From CAKPSH01 sp964634355 (GTDB taxonomy: Bacteria; Bacillota; Clostridia; TANB77; CAG-508), in NCBI GenBank assembly GCA_964634355.1, contig CAZWIF010000017.1:1-20183 (forward strand): a stretch of DNA of 20,183 bases. The letters run 5' to 3'. The notes beneath the pieces are model-generated. The model worked only from the letters and a program-made list of their open reading frames with translations. It made no database searches and was not told the origin of the DNA. Below are positions 13,008-20,183 of this stretch, piece after piece; position 1 is the first letter of the stretch; each line of letters opens with the position of its first letter. Made by a program: the position numbers and the translations under genes.

Positions 13008-13704
13008 ATGGATTATGAAATTATGATGAATGGTAATGTTAAAATTGGTCAATTCGCTCCAGATTTTGAAGCAGAAACGACTCAGGGACATATTAAACTG
13101 GCAGATTATAGAGGAAAATGGGTGGTTTTGTTTTCGCATCCTCGGTGACTTTACTCCCGTATGTACGACAGAAATTATAGGGTTTGCAAAAGCTAATACA
13201 TATTTTAAGAATTTAAATACTAGCCTTATTGGATTGAGTGTTGATAGTAACCCATCACATTTAGCATGGCTAAATGATATTTATGAAAAAACTGGAACTG
13301 TGATACCTTTTCCTATAATCGCAGATAGAAATGGAGAGATTGCTAGAAAATATGGAATGATTTCGAGTGATGTTAGTAAAACAGAAACAGTAAGAAATGT
13401 ATTTATAATAGATGATAAAGGAGTGGTAAGGTTAATATTAATTTATCCAATGCAAGTAGGACGCTCAATTTCAGAGATAATAAGAGCGTTAGAGGCACTT
13501 CAAACTGTAGATAATTGCAAAGGAGCAACCCCATTAAATTGGACACCAGGAAATCCTATTATACAGTTTGCACCAACAACTTTTGATGAATTACAACAAA
13601 GGCAACAGGAGGTTATGGAGAATAGAAATGGAATGAGCTGGTATTTAAGTTTTAAGGATGCAGCAGATTGTGAAGCAAATGCTGAAGTAGAGCATAAAAA
13701 TTAG
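13008..13704 (+). pseudogene. Peroxiredoxin, 1-Cys/Prx6 type, frameshifted (possible sequence error)
   Basis: Peroxiredoxins reduce H2O2 and organic hydroperoxides. The ATG at 13008 follows GGAAAGGAATGAGGA. The first frame gives the thioredoxin-fold start (KIGQFAPDFEAETTQGHIKL...VVLFSHP). A single extra base at about 13143 then breaks the frame inside the active-site segment. The second frame resumes with GDFTPVCTTE and runs to the stop at 13704. The repaired protein would be 231 aa, with the peroxidatic Cys at about 52, Cys170 in DNCKGATPLNWTPG, and Cys221 near the C-terminus. This three-Cys layout resembles the archaeal-type Prx6 enzymes. Everything else is intact, so either the mutation is very recent or the base is an error. 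As written, the active enzyme could not be made. Confidence 0.85.
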
Positions 13705-13718
13705 AGGTGTAACATTAT

Positions 13719-13784
13719 ATGAGACATTTGATAGTGTTAAGGTTTAGAGGCAATTTTAATCGTATGTCTAAAAAACGCAAATAA
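13719..13784 (+). CDS. Possible 21-aa basic micro-protein
   Basis: A 22-codon frame starts at ATG 13719 and ends at TAA 13782-13784. It encodes a very basic peptide, beginning MRHLIVLRFRGNF and ending MSKKRK. An AGAGGTG sequence lies about 9 nt upstream, and it begins 15 nt after the peroxiredoxin stop. Its size makes chance occurrence quite possible, and I recognise no family. Confidence 0.25.
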   Translation: MRHLIVLRFRGNFNRMSKKRK

Positions 13785-13859
13785 TCTAAAAAATTAAAAA
13801 TATGTAAAAAATGACATAATATTTTATAAGAAATTACAAATAATATTATTGTAAAATGC

Positions 13860-13905
13860 AATCGTAATTACAATTACATTTATATAAAGAATTCTAATTA
13901 CGATT
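13860..13905. repeat. Inverted repeat upstream of the DUF1540 gene
   Basis: AATCGTAATTA (13860-13870) and TAATTACGATT (13895-13905) are exact 11-bp inverted copies separated by 24 nt, ending 12 nt before the ribosome binding site of the next gene. It could be an operator pair or a leader hairpin. The rest of 13785-13932 shows no other structure. Confidence 0.5.
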
Positions 13906-13932
13906 TAATTGATACAGAAAGGAAGATTTATT

Positions 13933-14106
13933 ATGGATAAAAATCAAAGAATAAATTGTACAGTTACAAGTTGTAAATACAACAATTCTGAAAAGGATTT
14001 ATGCAAATTAAGTCAAATAACAGTAGAACCAATTGATGATTGTGATACTTGTGAGTGTGATGAATCAATGTGTGCGAGTTACGAATATGGAGAAAATGAC
14101 GAATAA
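13933..14106 (+). CDS. DUF1540 domain protein (small Cys-rich)
   Basis: The 57-aa protein has the DUF1540 cysteine pattern C-x4-C (NCTVTSCKYN), then a single C (CKLSQITV), then C-x2-C-x-C-x4-C (CDTCECDESMCASY). The set could bind a metal ion such as zinc. DUF1540 proteins are small, common in Clostridia and of unknown function, often occurring in sporulating species. The ATG at 13933 is chosen because GAAAGGAAG (13917-13925) sits 7 nt upstream; the frame start at 13909 has no such site. It converges on the rluA gene across a GC-rich palindrome. Confidence 0.85.
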   Translation: MDKNQRINCTVTSCKYNNSEKDLCKLSQITVEPIDDCDTCECDESMCASYEYGENDE

Positions 14107-14113
14107 ATAAGAA

Positions 14114-14154
14114 AATTATTAAAGTATGGGCACGGTGTATCGTGCCCAATAATT
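14114..14154. terminator. GC-rich palindrome (REP-like, copy 2), probable bidirectional terminator
   Basis: GGGCACG (14128-14134) pairs with CGTGCCC (14141-14147) around a 6-nt loop. It is flanked by AATTATT (14114-14120) and AATAATT (14148-14154). It lies between the convergent DUF1540 and rluA genes, so it can stop both transcripts. The core matches the palindrome at 9282-9301. Confidence 0.65.
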
Positions 14155-14995
14155 ATATTTCTATTACTTTATTTTTTAAATATTCTAAAATACCAGAATC
14201 GGAATTAAATTTAAAAACAATTTTATAAGCACAAAGCTCTTGAGTTTTTTTGCCAAACTTTTTATTTACTTCATTTATGCCATATTTACCATCTCCAATT
14301 ATAGGATAACCGATATGTGCAAGATGAGCTCTAATTTGATGAGTACGACCAGTATGTAATATTACTTCAAGTAGTGATGTGTTTTCTTTGGAATTAGATG
14401 AAAGTACTGTGTATTCTGTAACAATTTTTCGGTATCCTTTTTTTTCAACATCAGATATATAGACTTGTGATTTAGTACTATCCTTAAATAAGTATGCATT
14501 TAAAACTGCATGTTCGACTTTAGGAATTCCATAAACTCTACATCTGTAATATTTTTCAATTTCCTGATTTTTAAATTTATCAAGTAATATTTGTAATGAT
14601 GTATTGTTCTTAGCAAATAATACTAATCCATAAGTGTTTCTATCTAGTCTATGACATGGCATAGCAGAGGGACAAGTTTGTTGAATTTTACTTGTAAGTG
14701 AATTTTCACCAACAACTTCAATACCTGAAGCTTTATGAACAACTAATATATTTTCGTCCTCAAAAACAATGGGAATATTAAATTCAGGAAATAAAAGTTC
14801 ATCAGTAATAAAAACTTTTATTGTATCTCCAGTATGTATAGTTTCATTTGTATCTATTCGAATGTCATTTATACGAATATTTTTCTTACGTAATGCTTTA
14901 TATAGAGTATTTTGTTTTAAGCCATCAAAAGTATCTAACAAAAAAGAGTTTATTTTTTTATTATTATACTTAGGTGGAACAGTTAGTTCCTTCAT
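14153..14995 (-). CDS. RluA-family 23S/tRNA pseudouridine synthase
   Basis: The 280-aa enzyme isomerises uridines in rRNA or tRNA. An S4-like RNA-binding segment is at the N-terminus (about 12-65, LYKALRKKNIRINDIRI). The catalytic domain follows, with CHRLDRNTYGLVLFAK (catalytic Asp118) and the conserved HTGRTHQIRAHLAHIGYPIIGDGKYG block. It could be an RluC/RluD-type or related paralogue; the target uridine cannot be read from sequence. The frame extends to a TTG at 15007, but the GGAGG (15009-15013) would then be 1 nt away. The ATG at 14995 has a rather long 13-nt spacing yet is the better start. It follows the U32 gene by 53 nt, probably as one operon. Confidence 0.9.
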   Translation of the reverse strand: MKELTVPPKYNNKKINSFLLDTFDGLKQNTLYKALRKKNIRINDIRIDTNETIHTGDTIKVFITDELLFPEFNIPIVFEDENILVVHKASGIEVVGENSLTSKIQQTCPSAMPCHRLDRNTYGLVLFAKNNTSLQILLDKFKNQEIEKYYRCRVYGIPKVEHAVLNAYLFKDSTKSQVYISDVEKKGYRKIVTEYTVLSSNSKENTSLLEVILHTGRTHQIRAHLAHIGYPIIGDGKYGINEVNKKFGKKTQELCAYKIVFKFNSDSGILEYLKNKVIEI

Positions 14996-15048
14996 TTTTG
15001 AAATCAATCCTCCTTCTTTAAGTATAAACAGAATTGGAATATAATTAA

Positions 15049-17469
15049 CTATACGTCTCTATTAATATTACCATTAGTATAATCTGCCCCTTCAAGACGT
15101 TTACCTTGTTTAGTGGTTCTAATAATTTGATTTATTGTATTAATGTCTTCATCAATAATATCAATTCTAGCATAATTAATATTTAAGTCAGAGGAAGCAA
15201 GTGATGTGATTTTAGTGTTATATATGGTAGTAATGGTCTGAAGGTTGTCAGGGATAATTCTCATTGAAAAGCCCATTCTATCTTTTAAATAGTATTTGTG
15301 TTCAGAATTACAATTACCAGAACATTCAGGGTAACATTGATTTGAGTTCCCTAATAAACAATATTTCATATGCATAAGGGGAGTATTCCCATAAACTATT
15401 AATTCAGAATTTAGACCATTACATATATTATCAATATTTCCTTTATTTAATTCGGGAGATAAAGTAATAGTAGATATTCCCATATTGTTAAGTTCGCTTG
15501 CAGTATAGTCATTAAAAACATTTAATGTATAATTACCTATTAAATCATAATCTTTTTTAAATTCTTTTAATAGTGTAAAGTCTGCTAAGTTTGAGATAAC
15601 AAATCCATGAATTTTATACTTTGATAATGCAAATGATATTGTATTAACGAAGATATTTTTATAATTCGTTTTCAAAATCGTAGGCATATATATATATGTA
15701 CTAAACTTTGAAGTTAAGATATCTAATATGGATTCATACTTTGGTACATTAAAATATTTAAGAGGTATATATATTCGGTCAACATTATCTAAAGTGTTAT
15801 AATCAAAGTCTAAATTTAAAGTATTTAAAAGTAGGGATATCTTTTTTTGTTTAGGTTTAGGAATTTGTGTTTCTGCTTGAGTATTTTTTAATTTTAATTG
15901 AGTAGGAACCCTCGAAAAGTGTTTAATAGCACAAGTTTCTAAATCTTGAATAATTTTACGCCTTAAAGCATTTAAACTTGAAATACTAGGAAGGTACAAA
16001 TTATCATCTAAATCTATATCAAATTTACAAAACTCAAAAGGAGTGTTAGAAGTCTTTGCTAATTGTGTGATAATCCTTTCTTTAGAAATAGGATGATTAA
16101 TAGCTTTTATAGGATAAATATCTGAAGTGATATTTATAGCCAAATTTTTGTAAAAATCAGAACTATCTAAAGCTTTTACTTTGACAGTAATAGGTTTATC
16201 CTTCTTTATACTAATCTTACAGGATAATGGGATTTTTTTAGATTCAGTATTTTCAAAGGTTTTAATTGTAAAATCCGAAAGAGATTTGCTAGATAATTTA
16301 TATATTTTATCACTTAAATGAATATTTCCCTTCATTCTTCCTAAAGTAACAATCTGACCCGTTTTTCCTTTACGAATGTTTTCATTTTCAATCATTAACT
16401 CGGATATAGTATATCTAGTATTTTCCTTTTCAAAAGTAATTGTATCGCCAATTTCAATGTTATCTGCAAGGTTAACTTTTATATGTCCCTTATTCGAATC
16501 GAAATTTGCAACATTTCCTATATATATTCCCATATTATTTGGTTTTTCTTTAAAAACTAGGTCTTTATTAGGAAGCTCATTAAGATGACCAGAGGAAAAT
16601 CCACCTCTATTAAATACTTGCAGTAAATCAACACGATCTTTATCGTCAACTTCAAATTCACCATTTTTAAAATATAAATCAATATATTTTCTATAAATTC
16701 GAGTAACAGTTGCTACATATTCAGCGTTTTTTAACCTACCTTCAATTTTTAAAGAAGTTATGCCAGTATCAATAAGTTTACCCAAGTTATCTAATCCATA
16801 TAAATCACGAGGACTTAGCAAGAAACCTTTATCAATAGAAATTTCATTATCTTCTAGTAATTCATATGGAAGGCGACATGCTTGTGCACATTTACCACGA
16901 TTAGCAGAACGCCCACCAATCATACTAGAAAATAAACATTGACCAGAATATGAGATACAAAGTGCACCGTGAACAAAACATTCAGTTTCAATGTTTGAAT
17001 TTCTAGATATATAATCAATTTCTTCTAAAGAAAGTTCTCTAGACAAAATAACTCTTGAAAATCCAAGACGTGCAGCTTGAATAACACCTTCCAGATTATG
17101 AATAGTCATTTGAGTGCTAGCGTGTATAGGTAATTTAGGAAAACTCTTTATTAATATTTTTGCTAATCCTAAGTCTTGAACAATTATAGCGTCAACACCA
17201 AGTTCATAGGCATAGCTTGCCAGCTTTAAAACTTCTTCTAATTCATCATTTTTTATTAAAGTATTTAATGCAAGATGAACTTTAACATTTCTTACATGCG
17301 CATATTCTACTGCAAATTTAAGTTCATCATAATCAAAATTTGCTGCACTTGCTCTAGCACTATAATTTGATGCACCAAGATAAACCGCATCTGCACCGTT
17401 TTGAACAGCTGCTTTTAAGCAATCAAAATTACCGACAGGAGATAATAACTCGACATTGTTCTTCATCAT
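15049..17469 (-). CDS. U32 peptidase-family protein, RlhA-like
   Basis: This 806-aa protein starts with the U32 signature ELLSPVGNFDCLKAAVQNGADAVYLG. It carries the family motif ECFVHGALCISYSGQC (163-178), then GGRSANRGKCAQACR. Cys171, 178, 194 and 198 fit the iron-sulfur ligands described for U32 proteins. A middle region (about 380-520) resembles the DUF3656-type insertion. A second, degenerate U32-like half near the C-terminus has its own Cys cluster (QCYPECSGNC). E. coli RlhA with this layout makes 5-hydroxycytidine in 23S rRNA; older annotation is 'collagenase-like peptidase'. The ATG at 17469 is followed by another at 17466. The ribosome binding site (AAAGGA) is 14 nt away. The RluA-type gene downstream suggests an rRNA modification operon. 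Confidence 0.88.
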   Translation of the reverse strand: MMKNNVELLSPVGNFDCLKAAVQNGADAVYLGASNYSARASAANFDYDELKFAVEYAHVRNVKVHLALNTLIKNDELEEVLKLASYAYELGVDAIIVQDLGLAKILIKSFPKLPIHASTQMTIHNLEGVIQAARLGFSRVILSRELSLEEIDYISRNSNIETECFVHGALCISYSGQCLFSSMIGGRSANRGKCAQACRLPYELLEDNEISIDKGFLLSPRDLYGLDNLGKLIDTGITSLKIEGRLKNAEYVATVTRIYRKYIDLYFKNGEFEVDDKDRVDLLQVFNRGGFSSGHLNELPNKDLVFKEKPNNMGIYIGNVANFDSNKGHIKVNLADNIEIGDTITFEKENTRYTISELMIENENIRKGKTGQIVTLGRMKGNIHLSDKIYKLSSKSLSDFTIKTFENTESKKIPLSCKISIKKDKPITVKVKALDSSDFYKNLAINITSDIYPIKAINHPISKERIITQLAKTSNTPFEFCKFDIDLDDNLYLPSISSLNALRRKIIQDLETCAIKHFSRVPTQLKLKNTQAETQIPKPKQKKISLLLNTLNLDFDYNTLDNVDRIYIPLKYFNVPKYESILDILTSKFSTYIYMPTILKTNYKNIFVNTISFALSKYKIHGFVISNLADFTLLKEFKKDYDLIGNYTLNVFNDYTASELNNMGISTITLSPELNKGNIDNICNGLNSELIVYGNTPLMHMKYCLLGNSNQCYPECSGNCNSEHKYYLKDRMGFSMRIIPDNLQTITTIYNTKITSLASSDLNINYARIDIIDEDINTINQIIRTTKQGKRLEGADYTNGNINRDV

Positions 17470-17494
17470 ATATTTGTAATTATCCTTTCTTTAA

Positions 17495-17619
17495 AATTAC
17501 AACTATATTGTATCACAAGATTATGAATTTTCATAGTCTAATCTATGAATGTTTAAGGAAATTTAACAAAATATTACAAAATTACAATATACTGTATCAC
17601 ATAGCTACAAACTTTCATA
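17495..17619. repeat. Tandem imperfect direct repeat in the U32 / Cys-rich gene spacer
   Basis: Units at 17495-17535 and 17580-17619 share about three quarters of their bases, including AATTACAA, TGTATCACA and TTTCATA. Read on the minus strand each contains TGTGATACA(A/G)TATA, an extended -10-like box (TGnTACAAT in the first copy). They could be duplicated promoters or factor sites for the divergent U32 and Cys-rich genes. Confidence 0.5.
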
Positions 17620-17657
17620 ATATATTATATGAAACTTTAAAGGAGGAGGTATTAGTT

Positions 17658-17825
17658 ATGCCAGAAGAACAAAGAAATTGTGGATGTAATCAAAATAATA
17701 ATTGCTGCTGTGGGGGAGGATTAAGCAACTTATTTGGAGGAGGTTGCTGTGGAGATAGTGAAATATTATTCTTTATAATAATTTTCTTACTTTTATTTAC
17801 AAACTTTGGTTGTTGCGGAAGATAA
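17658..17825 (+). CDS. Cys/Gly-rich single-helix membrane mini-protein
   Basis: The 55-aa product has a Cys-rich head (NCGCNQNNNCCCGGG), a Gly-rich link ending GGGCCGD, one hydrophobic helix (ILFFIIIFLLLFTNF) and a CCGR tail. It has a very strong AAAGGAGGAGG site (17639-17649) 8 nt before the ATG. Similar Cys-rich, single-helix proteins are common in Clostridia and are often auto-annotated as 'chorion class high-cysteine' proteins. Their role is unknown; spore or envelope association is a guess. The ten cysteines could form disulfides or bind metal. It lies divergent from the U32 gene, downstream of a duplicated regulatory-looking region. Confidence 0.75.
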   Translation: MPEEQRNCGCNQNNNCCCGGGLSNLFGGGCCGDSEILFFIIIFLLLFTNFGCCGR

Positions 17826-17839
17826 GACTAGAAGACAGA

Positions 17840-17907
17840 TGAAACATAGGGGATGTTCCTTTTTGTTATCTTGAAGGTGAACAAAAAGGAACGTCCCCTA
17901 TGTTTCA
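17840..17907. repeat. Long palindrome (28-bp arms), MITE/REP-like
   Basis: The arms 17840-17867 and 17880-17907 are complementary except for one G-T mismatch (GGGGATGTTCC versus GGGGACGTTCC). The loop is 12 nt. It lies between the Cys-rich gene and pgi. It may terminate the former, but the GC-rich core and length look like a small non-autonomous palindromic element. Confidence 0.7.
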
Positions 17908-17915
17908 AATTTCAC

Positions 17916-17944
17916 TTGCAAAAAAAATATATATAGTATAAAAT
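17916..17944 (+). promoter_or_regulatory. Promoter of pgi
   Basis: TTGCAA (17916-17921), 17-bp spacer, TAAAAT (17939-17944), just after the long palindrome and 33 bp before the pgi start. Confidence 0.6.
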
Positions 17945-17977
17945 AGGAACATAAATATTTTTTATGGAGGGATGCAT

Positions 17978-19273
17978 ATGGGAAACATAAAAGTTAGATT
18001 GGAAAACACAGGAATTGAAATGAGAAAAATAATGGAATATAAAAAACAAGTAGAAGATATAGATAAAGCAATGAGAACTAAATCATCAGATCCTAAAGAA
18101 TTTTTAGGATGGCTAGAACTTCCTACTAATTATGATAAAGAGGAGTTTGAGAGAATAAAAAAAGCGGCAGAAACTGTAAGAAATAATTCTAAAGTGTTTG
18201 TATGTATAGGAATAGGTGGTTCATATTTAGGAGCAAGAGCTGTTATAGAAGCATTAGTTAATGGATTTAGTAATGATGGACCACAGATACTGTATGCAGG
18301 AAACAACCTGAGTTCTACATATTTAGCTGAGATGATAGATGCAATTGGAGATAAGGATGTATCAATAAATGTCATATCGAAGTCAGGGACAACAACAGAA
18401 CCAGCAATTGCTTTTAGAATTTTTAGAGAATTTCTAGAAAATAAATATGGTATGGAGGAAGCAAGGAAAAGAATATATGTAACAACAGATAAAGAAAAAG
18501 GTGCACTAAAACAACTAGCAAATGACGAAGGCTATGAAACTTTTATAGTTCCAGATGATGTGGGAGGAAGATATTCTGTTTTTACAGCGGTAGGATTATT
18601 ACCAATAGCAGTTGCAGGAATTGACATTGATGAATTAATGAATGGTGCAAGACTTGCTCAAAATAAATATATGGATTCAAATTTAAAATATAATGAGTGC
18701 TATCAATATGCAGTAACAAGAAATATTTTATATGATGATGGAAAAGAAATAGAGATATTAGCAAATTACAATCCAAAATTACATTATTTTACTGAATGGT
18801 GGAAGCAATTATTTGGAGAAAGTGAAGGAAAAGAAGAAAAAGGAATATTCCCAGCAGGCGTTGATTTTACAACGGATTTACACTCTATGGGACAATACAT
18901 ACAACAAGGGCAGAGAAACCTATTAGAGACGGTAATAAACATAGTAAACCCAGACGTTGACATTGAAATTAAGAAGGATGAAGATAACTTAGACGGAATG
19001 AACTTTGTAGCAGGGAAGACTGTAGATTATGTATGTAAAAAAGCTATGGAAGGAACTATAGAAGCACATGTAAATGGGGGAGTCCCTAATATTATAATTG
19101 ATATAGAAAGATTAGATGCATCAACAATTGGAAACTTAATGTATTTCTTTGAATTGGCTTGTGCAATGTCAGGAAATATACTAGGAGTAAATCCATTTAA
19201 CCAACCAGGTGTAGAGGACTATAAGAAAAACATGTTTAGATTACTAGGAAAGCCTGGATACGAGAATAAATGA
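17978..19273 (+). CDS. pgi: Glucose-6-phosphate isomerase
   Basis: The 431-aa enzyme interconverts glucose-6-phosphate and fructose-6-phosphate in the cytoplasm. Two SIS folds are visible: IGIGGSYLGARA with the SKSGTTTEPA phosphate-binding loop, then GIFPAGVDFTTDLHSMGQYIQQGQR containing the conserved His. VNPFNQPGVEDYK is the C-terminal signature. The length is typical of the short Gram-positive type. The ATG at 17978 has GGAGGG (17966-17971) 6 nt upstream; the ATG at 17972 is adjacent to that site and unlikely. It is monocistronic, with its own promoter and a GC-rich stem-loop downstream. Confidence 0.96.
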   Translation: MGNIKVRLENTGIEMRKIMEYKKQVEDIDKAMRTKSSDPKEFLGWLELPTNYDKEEFERIKKAAETVRNNSKVFVCIGIGGSYLGARAVIEALVNGFSNDGPQILYAGNNLSSTYLAEMIDAIGDKDVSINVISKSGTTTEPAIAFRIFREFLENKYGMEEARKRIYVTTDKEKGALKQLANDEGYETFIVPDDVGGRYSVFTAVGLLPIAVAGIDIDELMNGARLAQNKYMDSNLKYNECYQYAVTRNILYDDGKEIEILANYNPKLHYFTEWWKQLFGESEGKEEKGIFPAGVDFTTDLHSMGQYIQQGQRNLLETVINIVNPDVDIEIKKDEDNLDGMNFVAGKTVDYVCKKAMEGTIEAHVNGGVPNIIIDIERLDASTIGNLMYFFELACAMSGNILGVNPFNQPGVEDYKKNMFRLLGKPGYENK

Positions 19274-19349
19274 ATAAAAAAATTGCATATTTGTAAAGAC
19301 ATAGTAACAAATACTAAAAATTAAACTTATATATTGTAGACTAACTATA

Positions 19350-19379
19350 CAAGGGGCTAAGGTAACACCTTGCCCCTTG
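19350..19379 (+). terminator. GC-rich stem-loop after pgi (terminator or REP-like palindrome)
   Basis: CAAGGGGC (19350-19357) pairs with GCCCCTTG (19372-19379). The inner AAGGT (19359-19363) pairs with ACCTT (19367-19371), with one bulged T and loop AAC. It is 76 nt after pgi and is not followed by a clear T-run. It resembles the other GGGC-type palindromes of the window in style. Confidence 0.6.
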
Positions 19380-19400
19380 AAATAAATTTATTCAAAACTA

Positions 19401-19429
19401 TTTACAAAAATAAAAAAAAATGTTAATAT
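19401..19429 (+). promoter_or_regulatory. Promoter of tRNA-Leu
   Basis: TTTACA (19401-19406), 17-bp spacer, TAATAT (19424-19429), placing the transcription start shortly before the tRNA at 19451. Confidence 0.6.
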
Positions 19430-19450
19430 GTAAGCGTTGTAAATATATAT

Positions 19451-19537
19451 GCAGGTGTGGTGGAATTGGTAGACGCGATAGACTCAAAATCTATTATAGG
19501 AAACTATGTGTGGGTTCGAGTCCCACCACCTGCACCA
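19451..19537 (+). tRNA. tRNA-Leu (anticodon CAA)
   Basis: An 87-nt tRNA with acceptor GCAGGTG pairing with CACCTGC and an encoded CCA end. The D-loop has GGTAGAC. The anticodon stem ATAGA/TCTAT encloses loop CTCAAAA, so the anticodon is CAA (reads UUG). The long variable arm (ATAG-GAAA-CTAT) is a class II feature. The T-loop is GTTCGAGTC. It is also the likely attachment site of the integrated element that begins 4 nt downstream. Confidence 0.96.
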
Positions 19538-19540
19538 TAA

Positions 19541-20183
19541 CTAATTATTATTTGAAGATGAAGAGTTGCTTTCTTCATTTTCTTTTTTATTATCTGTAAG
19601 TTTAAAAGTATCTTCTATAACACTTGCAGAAATCTTTTTAGAATTAGTATCTAAATGAGCATATAAGTTTGCAGTAGTAGAAAAATTAGAATGACCAAGC
19701 CACTCTTGAATTGATTTCATAGGAATACCTTTGGCAAGTAATAAACTTGCACAAGAATGTCTTAGATCGTGAAAACGAATATGCCTCATATTATTTTTAT
19801 CAAGTAACATACTAAAGTGTTGTGTAACATAAATTCATTATAAAAGTTTTGAATATGGATAGGCTCTAAATCTTTTAATTTTATAGGATGTTCTGTAAAA
19901 TATCTCTTTATATGATTATTAGCTTGTTGCCTATAAGAAGTAAAAGTTGAACTTTCTATTGTGTGTTGTATGATTTTGAGCCAATAAAAAAGATATTCTA
20001 TGAATAGAATATCAGTAGTGTTATTTGTATTATTTGACTTTATTTCTGTACTTTTTAATGCATTTAGTTGTAATTCCTTTTCTAATTTCTCTTTTAATTG
20101 TTCTGCAACTACTAACTTTCATTTAGTGGTATTTTTGTTTGTTGATTTTTAGATACAAAAATCCTAAGGACTTTTAGGTAGAA
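19541..20183 (-). pseudogene. Tyrosine recombinase (integrase) pseudogene at tRNA-Leu, 5' end beyond the window
   Basis: The C-terminal catalytic part (19541-19819) is intact. It has HFSMLLDKNN, then HIRFHDLRHSCASLLLAKG, IQEWLGHSNFSTTANLYAHL (second Arg, both His and the catalytic Tyr) and a Ser/Asn-rich tail. Further upstream on the same strand (about 19820-20110) another frame encodes a core-binding domain (FIEYLFYWLKIIQ, TSYRQQANNHIKRYF, LKDLEPIHIQNFYNEFM). The segment of roughly 150-180 residues normally between them, which holds the first catalytic Arg and the Lys, is missing. The two parts are joined out of frame. A further frame change occurs near 20115-20120, between the N-terminal arm (VLRIFVSKN) and VAEQLKEKLEKEL. 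The gene reads towards the tRNA 3' end, as in many tRNA-integrating elements. It cannot be active. Confidence 0.85.

Overview
The window looks like a chromosomal segment of a low-GC, Gram-positive Clostridia-type bacterium. Most coding sequence is strongly A/T-biased. Ribosome binding sites are strong AGGAGG types, promoters are close to the sigma-A consensus with 17-bp spacers, and the nusA-infB block has Firmicutes gene order. A Spo0E-like protein, a DUF1540 protein and a Cys/Gly-rich mini-protein fit a (possibly spore-forming) clostridial host.

Layout. (1) 1-163: the C-terminal end of an M16-type peptidase. (2) 143-345: a run of four stem-loops. (3) 344-736, minus strand: a self-contained, much more GC-rich cassette (about 53% GC over 361-660) encoding a 103-aa two-helix membrane protein with a perfect consensus promoter and its own terminator. 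(4) 737-1071: gene-free AT-rich DNA with two palindromes. (5) 1072-2661: a Spo0E-like gene, then three tandem paralogous TrbC/VirB2-like pilin genes (the first frameshifted), closed by a strong terminator. (6) 2731-10201: the translation/RNA operon rimP (frameshifted)-nusA-ylxQ-infB-rbfA-nrnA-truB, lacking the usual ylxR. (7) 10203-13704: a Cof-type HAD phosphatase, an unrecognised 499-aa helical protein and a frameshifted 1-Cys-type peroxiredoxin. (8) 13719-14106: a tiny basic ORF and a DUF1540 protein. (9) 14153-17469, minus strand: a U32 peptidase/RlhA-like protein followed by an RluA-type pseudouridine synthase. (10) 17658-19379: a Cys-rich membrane mini-protein, a long palindrome and pgi. 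(11) 19401-20183: tRNA-Leu(CAA), with a decayed tyrosine integrase reading towards its 3' end. This is the edge of an integrated element.

The core operon couples transcription elongation/antitermination (NusA), initiation (IF2), 30S maturation (RimP, RbfA), RNA turnover (NrnA) and tRNA modification (TruB). The leader hairpin before rimP and a set of mutually exclusive hairpins between infB and rbfA suggest RNA-level control. The most unusual parts are the orphan pilin-like trio next to a Spo0E-like protein, the GC-rich cassette with its hairpin array, the Asn-rich repetitive linker in IF2, and a family of GC-rich palindromes between genes. Single-base frameshifts in otherwise well-conserved genes (rimP, peroxiredoxin, pilin 1) may be sequencing or assembly errors and should be checked before being read as biology.
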